64,000 bases of DNA from Spartobacteria bacterium (GTDB lineage Bacteria; Verrucomicrobiota; Verrucomicrobiia; Chthoniobacterales; UBA10450): NCBI GenBank assembly GCA_003167365.1, contig PMTM01000013.1, positions 58,667 through 122,666 on the forward strand, in the 5' to 3' direction. Position numbers and translations under genes: made by a program. How positions within the stretch are numbered: position 1 is the stretch's first letter; each line of letters begins with the position of its first letter. The notes beneath the pieces were generated by a model, which saw nothing but the letters and a program-made list of their open reading frames with translations, made no database searches and was not told where the DNA came from. Below are positions 19,169-27,825 of the stretch, piece after piece.

Positions 19169-20056
19169 CTAAATTAACCCGCGCGCGAGTGAGATTAACA
19201 TGACAATACCGAGAATGATCCGATAAATCGCAAAGGGAACGAAACCGCGCGTGCGCACCCATCGCATGAACCAGGCTACCACCGCCAGCCCGACGATGAA
19301 TGAAATAACGAATCCGATCGCGAGCACGATCCAGCCATGCGTATCCACCACCAGCGGCGCGATGTTGTCTCCGACTACGGCATTGCGGTTGGGCGCAATC
19401 GTTTTGTACAGATCGTAAAGCGTCGCGACAACCATCGTCGGCATCGAAAGAAAAAACGAGAACTCGAGCGCGGCTGGCCGCGAAAGTCCGACGGTTTGTC
19501 CGGCCGCGATCGTGCTCATCGAGCGCGACGTGCCGGGAAAAACGGCCGACAGAATTTGCACGGCACCGATCCAGGCCGCTTGCGGCAAGCTCATCTCCTC
19601 CATGTGCGTCACGCGCGGCCGCGTGAAAACACGATCGACAATCCACATCACGATTCCGCCGAGAAGAAGCGCCCACGCCATCACCCAAAGATTTTCCAGG
19701 TTTTGCCCGATTTGTTTTTTCAACGCCCAAGCAGGAATCGCGGTGATGACAAACGCGATCATCGTCAGGCTCAGCGGATGCGTAAAAATCGTTCGATCGC
19801 CCCGTTCGCCGGCGGGAAATGTTCCCAAGAACTTCACGATCCGTTCCCGAAAATAAACCGGCAGCGCCAGGATCGCGCCCAGCTGGATCACGATCGTGTA
19901 CATTTTCCAAAAGCCGTCATCGAGACTGATGTTCGCCAGCCCAAATTTGGTCAGAATGACCTCGGCGATGCGCAAATGAGCGGTGGAGCTGACCGGCAGA
20001 AATTCGGTGAGTCCTTCAACGATTCCGAGCAAGATCGATAATAGAAAATCGTGCAT
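19169..20056 (-). CDS. uppP: Undecaprenyl-diphosphatase (BacA family)
   Basis: This 295-residue polytopic protein has the family motifs GIVEGLTEFLPVSSTAHL near residue 11 and the second PGTSRSMSTIAAGQTVGLSRPAALEFSFFLSMP block. UppP recycles undecaprenyl diphosphate to the monophosphate at the outer face of the inner membrane and supports peptidoglycan and surface glycan synthesis. It abuts the DUF6941 gene and lies 32 bp downstream of the P-II gene on the same strand, which may make a three-gene unit. Confidence 0.96.
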   Translation of the reverse strand: MHDFLLSILLGIVEGLTEFLPVSSTAHLRIAEVILTKFGLANISLDDGFWKMYTIVIQLGAILALPVYFRERIVKFLGTFPAGERGDRTIFTHPLSLTMIAFVITAIPAWALKKQIGQNLENLWVMAWALLLGGIVMWIVDRVFTRPRVTHMEEMSLPQAAWIGAVQILSAVFPGTSRSMSTIAAGQTVGLSRPAALEFSFFLSMPTMVVATLYDLYKTIAPNRNAVVGDNIAPLVVDTHGWIVLAIGFVISFIVGLAVVAWFMRWVRTRGFVPFAIYRIILGIVMLISLARGLI

Positions 20057-20088
20057 AAATTGAGATCAGCGTTTGCGGCGATCGAATT

Positions 20089-20640
<552 letters not shown>

Positions 20641-20691
20641 TTGCCTTCTTGGACTTCTCCCGCGACATAGCCTCTGCTACTTTCGCGACCG

Positions 20692-21195
20692 ATGAAACTC
20701 GTTGACGTTGAAGCAATCCTGCGCGCCTTAAACGACGCCGAGGTTCGCTACCTCATCGTTGGTGGCTTGGCCGTGGTCGCGCATGGTTACGTGCGCTATA
20801 CCGCGGATGTGGACATTGTTCTCGACCTCAAAAGTGAAAATGCGTTGCGCGCGATAAAAGCGCTTGAGGCGATCGGGTATCGGCCGCTGGCTCCAGTCGA
20901 TGCGGCAGACTTCGCGGATGCGGAGCTGCGGAAAACGTGGCACGAAGAAAAAGGCATGCTCGTTTTCCAAATGTTGAACGGAAACCGGCCCGAGACGCGG
21001 CTCGACCTATTCGTCACCGAACCCTTCGATTTTGACCGGGAATTTGCCGCCGCAAAATGGGAGGAAGTTGCAAGCGTCAAGGCTCCTGTCCTACAGGTCG
21101 CAACTTTAATCGCGATGAAAACACAAGTCGGTCGCAGCCAGGATTTAGTGGATGTTGAGCAGCTATCAAAGCTGGTTCAGAGTAGGAAAAAATGA
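20692..21195 (+). CDS. Nucleotidyltransferase-fold protein (MNT/DUF6036-like)
   Basis: This 167-residue protein has the minimal nucleotidyltransferase motif GGLAVVAHGYVRYTADVDIV (GG ahead of a DXD pair) at residues 23-43, followed by helical segments and RLDLFVTEPFDFDREF. Proteins like this occur as one half of nucleotidyltransferase-based toxin-antitoxin or antitoxin-like pairs, but also alone. The small following gene overlaps its stop by 4 bp (ATGA), which indicates translational coupling. Both sides carry related octamer-repeat elements, which suggests a mobile insertion unit. Toxin or modifying function is inferred, not seen. Confidence 0.74.
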   Translation: MKLVDVEAILRALNDAEVRYLIVGGLAVVAHGYVRYTADVDIVLDLKSENALRAIKALEAIGYRPLAPVDAADFADAELRKTWHEEKGMLVFQMLNGNRPETRLDLFVTEPFDFDREFAAAKWEEVASVKAPVLQVATLIAMKTQVGRSQDLVDVEQLSKLVQSRKK

Positions 21196-21455
21196 GCGAA
21201 TCGAGCATCAAACCGATCTCGCCCGAAGATCGGAAGCTTTGGGAAAAGCAAAATCTCGCGGATTTGCTTTATTGGGCCGACTTGCCGTTCACGCAAAAGA
21301 TCCAGATGCTCGAAGACCTGGAAGAAGTGGCGCGCGCTTTCCACGGCGGAAAACTCCCGCCTTCACCCGACGAACACCAAGAGAAAAGCGGAAAACTGAA
21401 ATCGGAAAACGGCGGGAGAGTTGAGACGTTGAGCGTTGAGGCAGTTGAGAAGTGA
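21192..21455 (+). CDS. Small protein coupled to the nucleotidyltransferase, with repeat-derived tail
   Basis: This 87-residue partner overlaps the nucleotidyltransferase stop by ATGA. Residues 1 to about 62 look like a genuine small helical protein (WEKQNLADLLYWADLPFTQKIQMLEDLEEVARAF). From about residue 65 the frame runs into GCGGAAAACTGAAA-type heptads and GTTGAG octamers, giving the low-information tail KLKSENGGRVETLSVEAVEK. So the original end may have been replaced by element B. Function is unknown; a partner or antitoxin role is only a guess from coupling. Confidence 0.6.
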   Translation: MSESSIKPISPEDRKLWEKQNLADLLYWADLPFTQKIQMLEDLEEVARAFHGGKLPPSPDEHQEKSGKLKSENGGRVETLSVEAVEK

Positions 21456-21682
21456 AGGGAACGGGAGAGCTGAAACACGGAAACTTCTGGCAGTTGAACC
21501 GTTGAGGTAGTTGAGAAGTTGAGGGAAGTTCCGGTCATGAATGCACGACGGGAATGCCCCTTTAAGAAACTCCGCGTTTGCCGCAGCCAACGCCCCCGGA
21601 TCGCTTAGAGACTTCTCAACAACTCAACTCCCTCTCAACTCCTCAACCTCTCCTCAACCTCTTCTCAACCCCTCAACCTCTT
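21395..21682. mobile_element. Octamer-repeat element, deleted copy B
   Basis: The left part holds GCGGAAA/CTGAAA heptads and GTTGAG octamers. The middle has the same four-helix-bundle remnant as copy A, with the same junction word GCGTTTGCCGCAGCCAACG. The right end has many CTCAAC octamers and runs up to the glf coding region. It differs from A by a few substitutions and a longer right end. Identical junctions in A and B mean that the deleted form, not just the full form, has been copied. Confidence 0.78.
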
Positions 21683-22834
21683 TTGTCTTCTTTCGATTTT
21701 CTAATTGTCGGCGCCGGTTTTGCCGGGTCGGTCCTGGCGGAACGAATTGCCACGCAGCTCGGCCAGACGTGTCTGATTGTTGAGAAGCGCAATCACATCG
21801 GTGGCAACGCTTACGATCACTACGATGCGGCCGGCGTTTTGGTCCACGATTACGGGCCGCATTATTTTCGGACCAACTCGCAGCGCATCGTCGAGTACCT
21901 CAGCCAGTTCACCGAGTGGCGTTCGGTCGAATACAAGATTCTCTCGTGGACCGACGGCAAGTTTTGGCAGTTCCCGATCAATCTCAACACCTTCGAACAA
22001 TTGATCGGCCGAGCTTCGACCAGCGCGGAGATGGAAGCGCAGCTGGCCGAGTGGCGCGTCCAGATCGACAACCCAAAAAATTCCGAAGAAGTGATTGTCT
22101 CGCAGGTGGGCTGGAAGCTTTACGAAATGTTCTTCAAGAACTACACCCGCAAACAATGGCAGCGGGACGCGAAGGATCTCGATGCCAGCGTTTGCGGCCG
22201 CATCCCCATTAGAACGAATCGCGACGATCGTTATCTGTCCGAAAGTTTCCAGGCGTTACCGAAGGATGGTTACACCAAGATGTTCGAGAAGATGCTGGCG
22301 CATCCTAAAATCGAGGTCCGTCTCAACACTGACTTTCGTGAAGCGCGGTCGCAGGTTCGTTTCGATCACTTGATCTTCACCGGCCCGATCGACGAGTACT
22401 TCGATCATTGCTTTGGTCCCCTGCCCTACCGCTCGCTTCGGTTTGAGCCGGAAACAATCGCTCAGGAATTTTTCCAACCAGCAATGCAAGTAAACTATCC
22501 CAACGATCACGATTTCACCCGCATCGTTGAGATCAAACACGCCACCGGCCAAAAGCTTCCCGCGACAACGATCGTGCGCGAGTACCCTCAAAATTTTGGA
22601 CCGGGCCGCGAACCGTACTATCCGATTCCGGCGCCGGACGCGAAGGCGCTCTATTCAAAATACGCCGAGCGCGCCGTGTCGGAGAAAAATGTCAGCTTCG
22701 TCGGCCGGCTCGCCACCTACCGCTATTATAATATGGACCAGGTCGTGGGCATGGCTCTAGCTGAGTTTGAGCAAATCCAAAGCGGAAAGCGGAAAGTTGA
22801 ATGGAGCGAATGGGATGAGCGACATAGAAGGTAA
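21683..22834 (+). CDS. glf: UDP-galactopyranose mutase
   Basis: This FAD enzyme of about 383 residues converts UDP-Galp to UDP-Galf for surface glycans. It starts FDFLIVGAGFAGSVLAER (FAD-binding), then NHIGGNAYDHYD, the long WKLYEMFFKNYTRKQW and the C-terminal GRLATYRYYNMDQVVGMAL. The chosen TTG at 21683 places SSFDFLIVGAG at the usual N-terminus. A longer in-frame TTG start at 21578 would add 35 residues wholly encoded by the octamer repeat. The last 20 residues (SGKRKVEWSEWDERHRR) extend beyond the normal end and come from heptad-like repeat sequence. Confidence 0.92.
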   Translation: MSSFDFLIVGAGFAGSVLAERIATQLGQTCLIVEKRNHIGGNAYDHYDAAGVLVHDYGPHYFRTNSQRIVEYLSQFTEWRSVEYKILSWTDGKFWQFPINLNTFEQLIGRASTSAEMEAQLAEWRVQIDNPKNSEEVIVSQVGWKLYEMFFKNYTRKQWQRDAKDLDASVCGRIPIRTNRDDRYLSESFQALPKDGYTKMFEKMLAHPKIEVRLNTDFREARSQVRFDHLIFTGPIDEYFDHCFGPLPYRSLRFEPETIAQEFFQPAMQVNYPNDHDFTRIVEIKHATGQKLPATTIVREYPQNFGPGREPYYPIPAPDAKALYSKYAERAVSEKNVSFVGRLATYRYYNMDQVVGMALAEFEQIQSGKRKVEWSEWDERHRR

Positions 22835-23437
22835 AGCGACGAGGGTAGGAGCGAGTGAGCGCGGGCAGCGAACGAGTTTCAAACGTTGAGTAGTTGAGAA
22901 GTTGAGAAAAACGGGAAGCCTCCGCCGTCATATAACGAACGGCGGCAGCGTTGAGCCGTTGAGGTAGTTGAGAAGTTGAGGGAAACTCCGGTCATGAATA
23001 CACGACGAGAATATCCCTTTGAAAAACTGCGCGTTTGGCAAGCAGCCCGGGACCTCGCAAAGGTAATCTATGCCGCCACCGCAAGGTTCCCCCAGCGCGA
23101 GATCTATGGATTGACCAGCCAATGCAATCGAGCTGCTGTTTCAGTCGCCGCTAATCTGGCTGAAGGCAGTTCCCGCCAAAGCCGAAAAGACCAGGCCCAC
23201 TTTTCGGAGATTGCCTACAGCTCACTGATGGAACTTGCTTGTCTGCTTATCCTTTGCCAGGACATCGGCATCTTATCCGCGGGTTCTGAGCAAACTCTCC
23301 GCCGATCTATTGAAGAAGTGTCAGCTCAGTTGAACGCACTTCACCGTAGCCAACGCGCCCGGATCGCTTAGAGACTTCTCAACCACTCAACTCCTTCTCA
23401 ACTCCTCAACCTCTCCTCAACAACTCAACTTCTTCTC
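22785..23437. mobile_element. Octamer-repeat element, full-length copy C carrying a four-helix-bundle gene
   Basis: The left end comprises AGCGGAAAGCGGAAAG heptads in the glf tail, then GTTGAG octamers near 22875-22900 and 22949-22980. The right end comprises CTCAAC octamers from about 23376 to 23437. Between them lies one intact four-helix-bundle gene (22994-23371). A hairpin CCGCCGTCATATAACGAACGGCGG sits inside the left end. No transposase or reverse transcriptase is encoded, so movement would need a factor in trans. Ends are approximate. Confidence 0.72.
22994..23371 (+). CDS. Four-helix-bundle protein (23S rRNA IVS / S23 family)
   Basis: This 125-residue helical protein has the family start YPFEKLRVWQAARDLAKVIY, then FPQREIYGLTSQCNRAAVSVAANLAEG and a third block with FSEIAYSSLMELACLL. 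This family is encoded in intervening sequences of 23S rRNA in some bacteria, is related to the Avd accessory protein of diversity-generating retroelements, and has no settled function. The ATG at 22994 follows a GA-rich octamer zone. The gene is the core of the repeat element here; copies A and B are its internal deletions. Confidence 0.86.
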   Translation: MNTRREYPFEKLRVWQAARDLAKVIYAATARFPQREIYGLTSQCNRAAVSVAANLAEGSSRQSRKDQAHFSEIAYSSLMELACLLILCQDIGILSAGSEQTLRRSIEEVSAQLNALHRSQRARIA

Positions 23438-23520
23438 CGCCGCTTGCACCGTCACTCAAGTCTCCTACCTTGTGCCGCCACTTTTCCCGGCTCGAACGAG
23501 AGCGGTGAGCACCAATCGAC

Positions 23521-24528
23521 ATGAAAAAAGCGCTGATCACTGGCATTACCGGCCAGGACGGTTCGTATCTGGCCGAGCTTTTGCTCAGCAAAGGATACGA
23601 AGTGCATGGCCTCATCCGCCGCGCCTCTTCGTTTAACACCGAACGTCTCGAACCGATCTATAAAGATCCGCACCGCACTGATACTCGTCTTTTTCTGCAC
23701 CATGGCGACCTGGCGAATTCCGTCGCCGTCTTCACGCTGATCGCAAAAATCGAACCGGACGAGATCTACAATCTCGGCGCGCAAAGCCACGTTCGCGTAA
23801 GCTTCGACATTCCGGAATACACCGGCGACGTGACTGGGGTCGGAACCGCGCGCATCCTCGAAGCGATGCGACACGCGGCGCCGAAAGCGCGCTTTTACCA
23901 GGCGAGCAGCAGTGAAATGTTTGGCCTGGTGCGGGAAACGCCGCAGCGCGAAACCACTCCCTTTTATCCTCGAAGTCCGTACGGCGCGGCCAAGGTTTAC
24001 TCCCACTGGATGACGGTGAACTACCGCGAGTCTTACGGCATTCACGCCAGCAACGGGATTCTGTTCAATCACGAATCTCCGCGCCGTGGCGAAACGTTCG
24101 TCACGCGCAAGATCACGCGCGCTGCCGCTCGCATTAAAGCAGGTTTGCAAGAGAAGCTGTATCTGGGGAACCTCGACGCAAAACGCGACTGGGGTTACGC
24201 GCCGGAATATGTCGAAGCCATGTGGCTCATGCTGCAGCAGGAAAAACCGGACGACTACGTCATCGCAACCGGCGAAACGCATTCCATCCGCGAGTTTCTC
24301 GATCTCTCTTTTGGTCACGCCGGATTGGAATGGAAAAAATATGTAGAGATCGATCCGCACTATTACCGGCCGACCGAGGTCGATTTGCTGATCGGCGACG
24401 CGTCAAAAGCGAAGAAGAAACTTGGCTGGGCGCCGAAGACGAAATTTTCGGAGCTCGTGCGCATCATGACGGAAGCGGACATTGCGTTGCTGACGCACGA
24501 ATTGAGCGGAAAAAATATTCGGCAGTAA
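23521..24528 (+). CDS. gmd: GDP-mannose 4,6-dehydratase
   Basis: This 335-residue short-chain dehydrogenase-type enzyme has [15 protein letters not shown] at the NADP site, [21 protein letters not shown] with the catalytic tyrosine and lysine, and [19 protein letters not shown]. It makes GDP-4-keto-6-deoxy-D-mannose, the branch compound for L-fucose and perosamine. It leads the polysaccharide locus and is followed by fcl at 6 bp. The ATG start fits exactly. Confidence 0.95.
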   Translation: MKKALITGITGQDGSYLAELLLSKGYEVHGLIRRASSFNTERLEPIYKDPHRTDTRLFLHHGDLANSVAVFTLIAKIEPDEIYNLGAQSHVRVSFDIPEYTGDVTGVGTARILEAMRHAAPKARFYQASSSEMFGLVRETPQRETTPFYPRSPYGAAKVYSHWMTVNYRESYGIHASNGILFNHESPRRGETFVTRKITRAAARIKAGLQEKLYLGNLDAKRDWGYAPEYVEAMWLMLQQEKPDDYVIATGETHSIREFLDLSFGHAGLEWKKYVEIDPHYYRPTEVDLLIGDASKAKKKLGWAPKTKFSELVRIMTEADIALLTHELSGKNIRQ

Positions 24529-24534
24529 TTGCTA

Positions 24535-25539
24535 ATGGCTGACTCGACAGACCAACGCATTTTTGTCGCCGGCCACTGCGGATTAGTAGGACGCGCCATC
24601 GTTCGCGCGCTGGAACGAAGAAAAACCGCCGGCGAAAAATTCGAGCTTCTGGTTCGCACGCGCGACGAGATGGACCTCACCGATGCCGCTGCGGTCCGCG
24701 CATTTTTTAATCAAGCGCAGCCAACCCATGTCATTCTCGCCGCAGCCAAAGTCGGCGGAATTAAAGCCAACAGCGATTCCCCGGTGGATTTTCTGTTGCA
24801 AAATTTGAAGATCCAAAACAGCGTTATTGAATCGGCGCATTCGGTTGGCGTTCGCAAACTGCTTTTTCTCGGCAGCTCGTGCATTTATCCGAAAATGGCG
24901 TCCCAACCGATTCGCGAAGATTCCCTTCTGACCGGTCCGCTCGAACCGACCAACGAATGGTACGCCCTTGCCAAGATCGCGGGCGTAAAGCTTTGCGACG
25001 CCTATCGCCGGCAGTTTCAGGACGACTTCATCTCAGCCATGCCCACCAATCTCTACGGACCGTGGGACAACTTCGACCCGGACACCAGCCACGCGTTGCC
25101 CGGAATGATTTATAAGTTTCATCAGGCGAAAAAATCGGGTGCGGCTTCGGTGACGTTGTGGGGCACCGGCACCCCACGGCGCGAATGGCTTCACGTGGAC
25201 GATGCCGCAGAAGCTTGCCTTCTGCTGCTCGAAAAATTCTCCGATCCAGCGCCGATCAATATCGGCGTCGGCGAAGATCAAACCATCAAGGAGCTGGCCG
25301 AAATGGTGAGGCACGCCGTCGGTTTCAAAGGCGAAATCCAATGGGACAGCAACCGGCCCGACGGCACACCGCGAAAACTCCTCGATGTCAGCCGCATCCG
25401 CGCACTTGGCTGGAAACCGCGCATCGATCTCGAACGCGGCATCAGCGAAGTTTACCAGTGGTTCACCGAAAACACGACGGCGCTTAAGACAATTGCGGAC
25501 CTCTTCGATCATCGCGGGCGAGGCTCCGCGGAGCCGTGA
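24535..25539 (+). CDS. fcl: GDP-L-fucose synthase
   Basis: This epimerase-reductase of about 334 residues turns the Gmd product into GDP-L-fucose. Motifs are GHCGLVGRAIVRAL, LAAAKVGGIKAN, LGSSCIYPK, EWYALAKIAGVKLC (Tyr-X3-Lys) and NLYGPWDNFDP. The normal family signature has NEPYAIAKIAG, so the tryptophan here is unusual but keeps the YX3K pair. The C-terminal residues RGRGSAEP and the stop codon lie inside a palindromic element shared with the convergent second gmd gene. Confidence 0.93.
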   Translation: MADSTDQRIFVAGHCGLVGRAIVRALERRKTAGEKFELLVRTRDEMDLTDAAAVRAFFNQAQPTHVILAAAKVGGIKANSDSPVDFLLQNLKIQNSVIESAHSVGVRKLLFLGSSCIYPKMASQPIREDSLLTGPLEPTNEWYALAKIAGVKLCDAYRRQFQDDFISAMPTNLYGPWDNFDPDTSHALPGMIYKFHQAKKSGAASVTLWGTGTPRREWLHVDDAAEACLLLLEKFSDPAPINIGVGEDQTIKELAEMVRHAVGFKGEIQWDSNRPDGTPRKLLDVSRIRALGWKPRIDLERGISEVYQWFTENTTALKTIADLFDHRGRGSAEP

Positions 25540-25573
25540 CATTTTTCTTCGACGGCTCGACAGAGCCTCGCCC
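25516..25573. repeat. Double-hairpin REP-like palindrome at convergent gene ends
   Basis: The outer words GGGCGAGG and CCTCGCCC are inverted. Inside are GGCTCCGCGGAGCC and GGCTC-GACA-GAGCC hairpins. The element supplies the stop codon and last residues of fcl and touches the stop codon of the oppositely oriented gmd copy, so it exactly fills the space between convergent genes. A bidirectional terminator role is plausible. Confidence 0.78.
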
Positions 25574-26565
25574 TATCGGCTCTTATCAAGCGCGGTAAGG
25601 TCCGCTTCCACCATCTCGCGCACGAGTTGGTCGAAAGTTCCGGTCGGTTTCCATCCGAGCATCTTGTGAATCTTGGACGCGTCGCCCACCAATTGCTTTG
25701 GCTCAGCCGGACGATCGAAAGCCGGATCGTGTTTTACATATTTTTCCCAAGGAAGATCGACAACGGCAAAGGCCGCCTCCACGAAATCTCGCACGGAATG
25801 CGCCTCGCCCGTCGCGACTACGTAATCGTCCGGCGTTTCATGTTGCAACATCATCCACATGGCCACGACGTAATCCTGGGCGCGTCCCCAATCCCGCCGG
25901 CTCTCCAAATTTCCAAGCGTAAGACCGGCATCCAAACCTCGAGCGATTCGCGCCACAGATTGTGTGATCTTTCGCGTAACAAAATTTTCGCCGCGGCGTG
26001 GTGACTCGTGATTGTAGAGAATTCCGTTGCAGACAAACAATCCGTAGGCCTGCCGATAAACACGCGCCAGTTGCGTGGCGAATGCTTTGGCGCATCCGTA
26101 TGGGCTACTCGGACGCAACGGCGTGTTTTCGTTCTGAGGTGACTCCGTCGCACTTCCAAAAATTTCCGAAGTCGACGCGTGATAGAATCGCAGCGGTTCC
26201 GGCTGATCGCGCGCAATCTCAAGCAATCGGAGCGTGGCCATGCCGGCCTCATCGCAAGTCGATTCGGGAATCTCGAAACTAAGTCCGACATGGCTTTGGC
26301 CGGCGAGATGATAAACCTCGCTCGGCCGCACATCGCGAAAAATGCGGCGCAGGGTCGTGCTGTCGGAAAGATCGCCATAAGAAAGAAACAACCGCTTCCC
26401 GTAAATGTTCTCGTCTCGGCGAAGATGTTCGATGCGGGAGCGAAGCAGATTGCTCGTCCGGCGGACGATCCCGTGAACCGTGTAGCCTTTTTGAATAAGC
26501 AGCTCGGCCAAATAGGAACCGTCCTGGCCGGTGATGCCGGTGATGAGTGCAATCTTGTCGGCCAT
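25573..26565 (-). CDS. Second GDP-mannose 4,6-dehydratase paralogue
   Basis: This 330-residue Gmd-family protein has [49 protein letters not shown] (YX3K) and [17 protein letters not shown]. It differs through most of its length from the gmd at 23521 and is in the opposite orientation, so it is not a recent tandem duplicate. It may make GDP-4-keto-6-deoxymannose for a separate branch, such as D-rhamnose or perosamine. Close relatives of this subtype (with RSRIEHLRRDEN) are common next to ABC-exported O-antigen genes. Confidence 0.9.
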   Translation of the reverse strand: MADKIALITGITGQDGSYLAELLIQKGYTVHGIVRRTSNLLRSRIEHLRRDENIYGKRLFLSYGDLSDSTTLRRIFRDVRPSEVYHLAGQSHVGLSFEIPESTCDEAGMATLRLLEIARDQPEPLRFYHASTSEIFGSATESPQNENTPLRPSSPYGCAKAFATQLARVYRQAYGLFVCNGILYNHESPRRGENFVTRKITQSVARIARGLDAGLTLGNLESRRDWGRAQDYVVAMWMMLQHETPDDYVVATGEAHSVRDFVEAAFAVVDLPWEKYVKHDPAFDRPAEPKQLVGDASKIHKMLGWKPTGTFDQLVREMVEADLTALDKSR

Positions 26566-26825
26566 ATTCGTGCTTCGATTGAAAGATCGACATCATCCAT
26601 GCGCGATGCTTTCCCTTCGCACAAGGGCGGACTGTGGTACACCTTCGATAAAGAGCATTTCCGCGAGCATGCCTGATCATGAGGGTGCGTTGCACGCACG
26701 TCTTGGCGGCACGATTCGTGCGCACCGGATAGCATCGATCCGAGCCCTAAATCTTTGCCCTCCGCGGAGTTGTCCGTTACGGGTTTTCCATTACCTTCCT
26801 CATCCCGCGTCGATGAATCTTGATC

Positions 26826-27698
26826 ATGGGTGCCATTAACATTGAAGAGGTAATATCATTGGCCCCCGAGCAACCCCGCTTGCCGACCGTCATCATCAAG
26901 CCCACGAAGGGGTGGGCCGCGCTCAATCTTCGCGAGCTCTGGCGGTACCGCGATCTCTTATCGATCCTGATAGAGCGGGATATCAAACTTCGTTACAAGC
27001 AAACCGCGCTCGGCATCGTCTGGGTTGTGCTGCAACCACTGATCGCAGCGCTGATTTTCGCCGCCATCTTTGGCCGGCTGGCCAAGTTGCCGAGTGACGG
27101 CATGCCCTATCTGCTATTTGTTTTTTGTGGCTTGACCGCCTGGAACTATTTCTCACAAGCGTTACAACGGGCTGGCAATAGTCTAGTCAGTAACGCGCAG
27201 CTCGTCTCGAAGATTTACTTTCCGCGGCTGCTGATTCCCCTCGCCCACACTCTCGCCGTGCTGGTCGATTTCGTCGTCATGCTGCTTGTCCTTTTTGTGA
27301 TGATGGCGATTTATCATGTCGCGCCAAGCATTAGGATTCTTGCGCTGCCGGTTTTTCTTTTGCTGGCAACGTTGACCGCAACCGGAGTGGCGTTGTGGTT
27401 TTCTGCGTTGGGCGTGAAGTATCGCGACTTCATGTATGCCTTGCCGTTTCTGGTCCAGGTCTGGATGTATGCCAGTCCGGTCGTGTACCCGATGAGCCTC
27501 ATCCCGGCGAGATGGCAGTTATGGTTCGCTTTAAATCCAGCCACTGGATTCATTGAAGGCTTCCGCTGGTCTGTCCTCGGCACGGGCGCGTTCGATCAAC
27601 GTTTGCTCTTGATAACCATCGCTGTCTCTATTCTCAGTTTTCTCAGTGGCACATTCTTCTTTCGTCGCGTGGAACGAAGTTTCGCGGATGTGATTTAA
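26826..27698 (+). CDS. wzm: Polysaccharide ABC exporter, permease (Wzm-like)
   Basis: This 290-residue ABC-2 type membrane protein has the typical N-terminal LWRYRDLLSILIERDIKLRYKQT before the first membrane segment, about six hydrophobic segments, and the PVVYPMSLIP loop before the last pair. Wzm/TagG proteins export O-antigen, teichoic acid or other lipid-linked polymers across the inner membrane. The ATG at 26826 follows an in-frame TTG; ATG is preferred. The ATPase partner starts 127 bp downstream after an octamer-repeat remnant. Confidence 0.93.
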   Translation: MGAINIEEVISLAPEQPRLPTVIIKPTKGWAALNLRELWRYRDLLSILIERDIKLRYKQTALGIVWVVLQPLIAALIFAAIFGRLAKLPSDGMPYLLFVFCGLTAWNYFSQALQRAGNSLVSNAQLVSKIYFPRLLIPLAHTLAVLVDFVVMLLVLFVMMAIYHVAPSIRILALPVFLLLATLTATGVALWFSALGVKYRDFMYALPFLVQVWMYASPVVYPMSLIPARWQLWFALNPATGFIEGFRWSVLGTGAFDQRLLLITIAVSILSFLSGTFFFRRVERSFADVI

Positions 27699-27702
27699 GA
27701 AA

Positions 27703-27820
27703 GTTGAGGCGTGGAGATGTTGAGCAGTTGAGAAGATGAATTCGAGACTCCATCGTAACCAGCGCACTCGGATCGCTTAGAGACTCTCAACCACTCAACC
27801 TCTTCTCAACTCCTCAACAC
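27703..27820. mobile_element. Octamer-repeat element remnant D between wzm and wzt
   Basis: Left GTTGAG and right CTCAAC octamers surround a shorter remnant of the four-helix-bundle gene: only the end is left (CCAGCGCACTCGGATCGCTTAGAGAC), while the start is lost. It splits the wzm-wzt unit but ends just before the wzt ATG, where it could supply or disrupt the ribosome-binding region. No Shine-Dalgarno is visible ahead of wzt. Confidence 0.7.
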
Positions 27821-27825
27821 TCCCC

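Noticed and set aside
23452..24360. 302-codon minus-strand frame across gmd
   Set aside because: It is antisense to an unambiguous GDP-mannose dehydratase and has no known domain.
26687..26701. Small hairpin GTGCGT-TGC-ACGCAC ahead of wzm
   Set aside because: Too short and without a T-run or other context to call a terminator or riboswitch; a JUMPStart sequence was also not found.
25851..26735. 294-codon minus-strand frame over the second gmd
   Set aside because: Alternative frame of the same strand; composition is Arg/Ser-rich and lacks the SDR motifs seen in the true frame.
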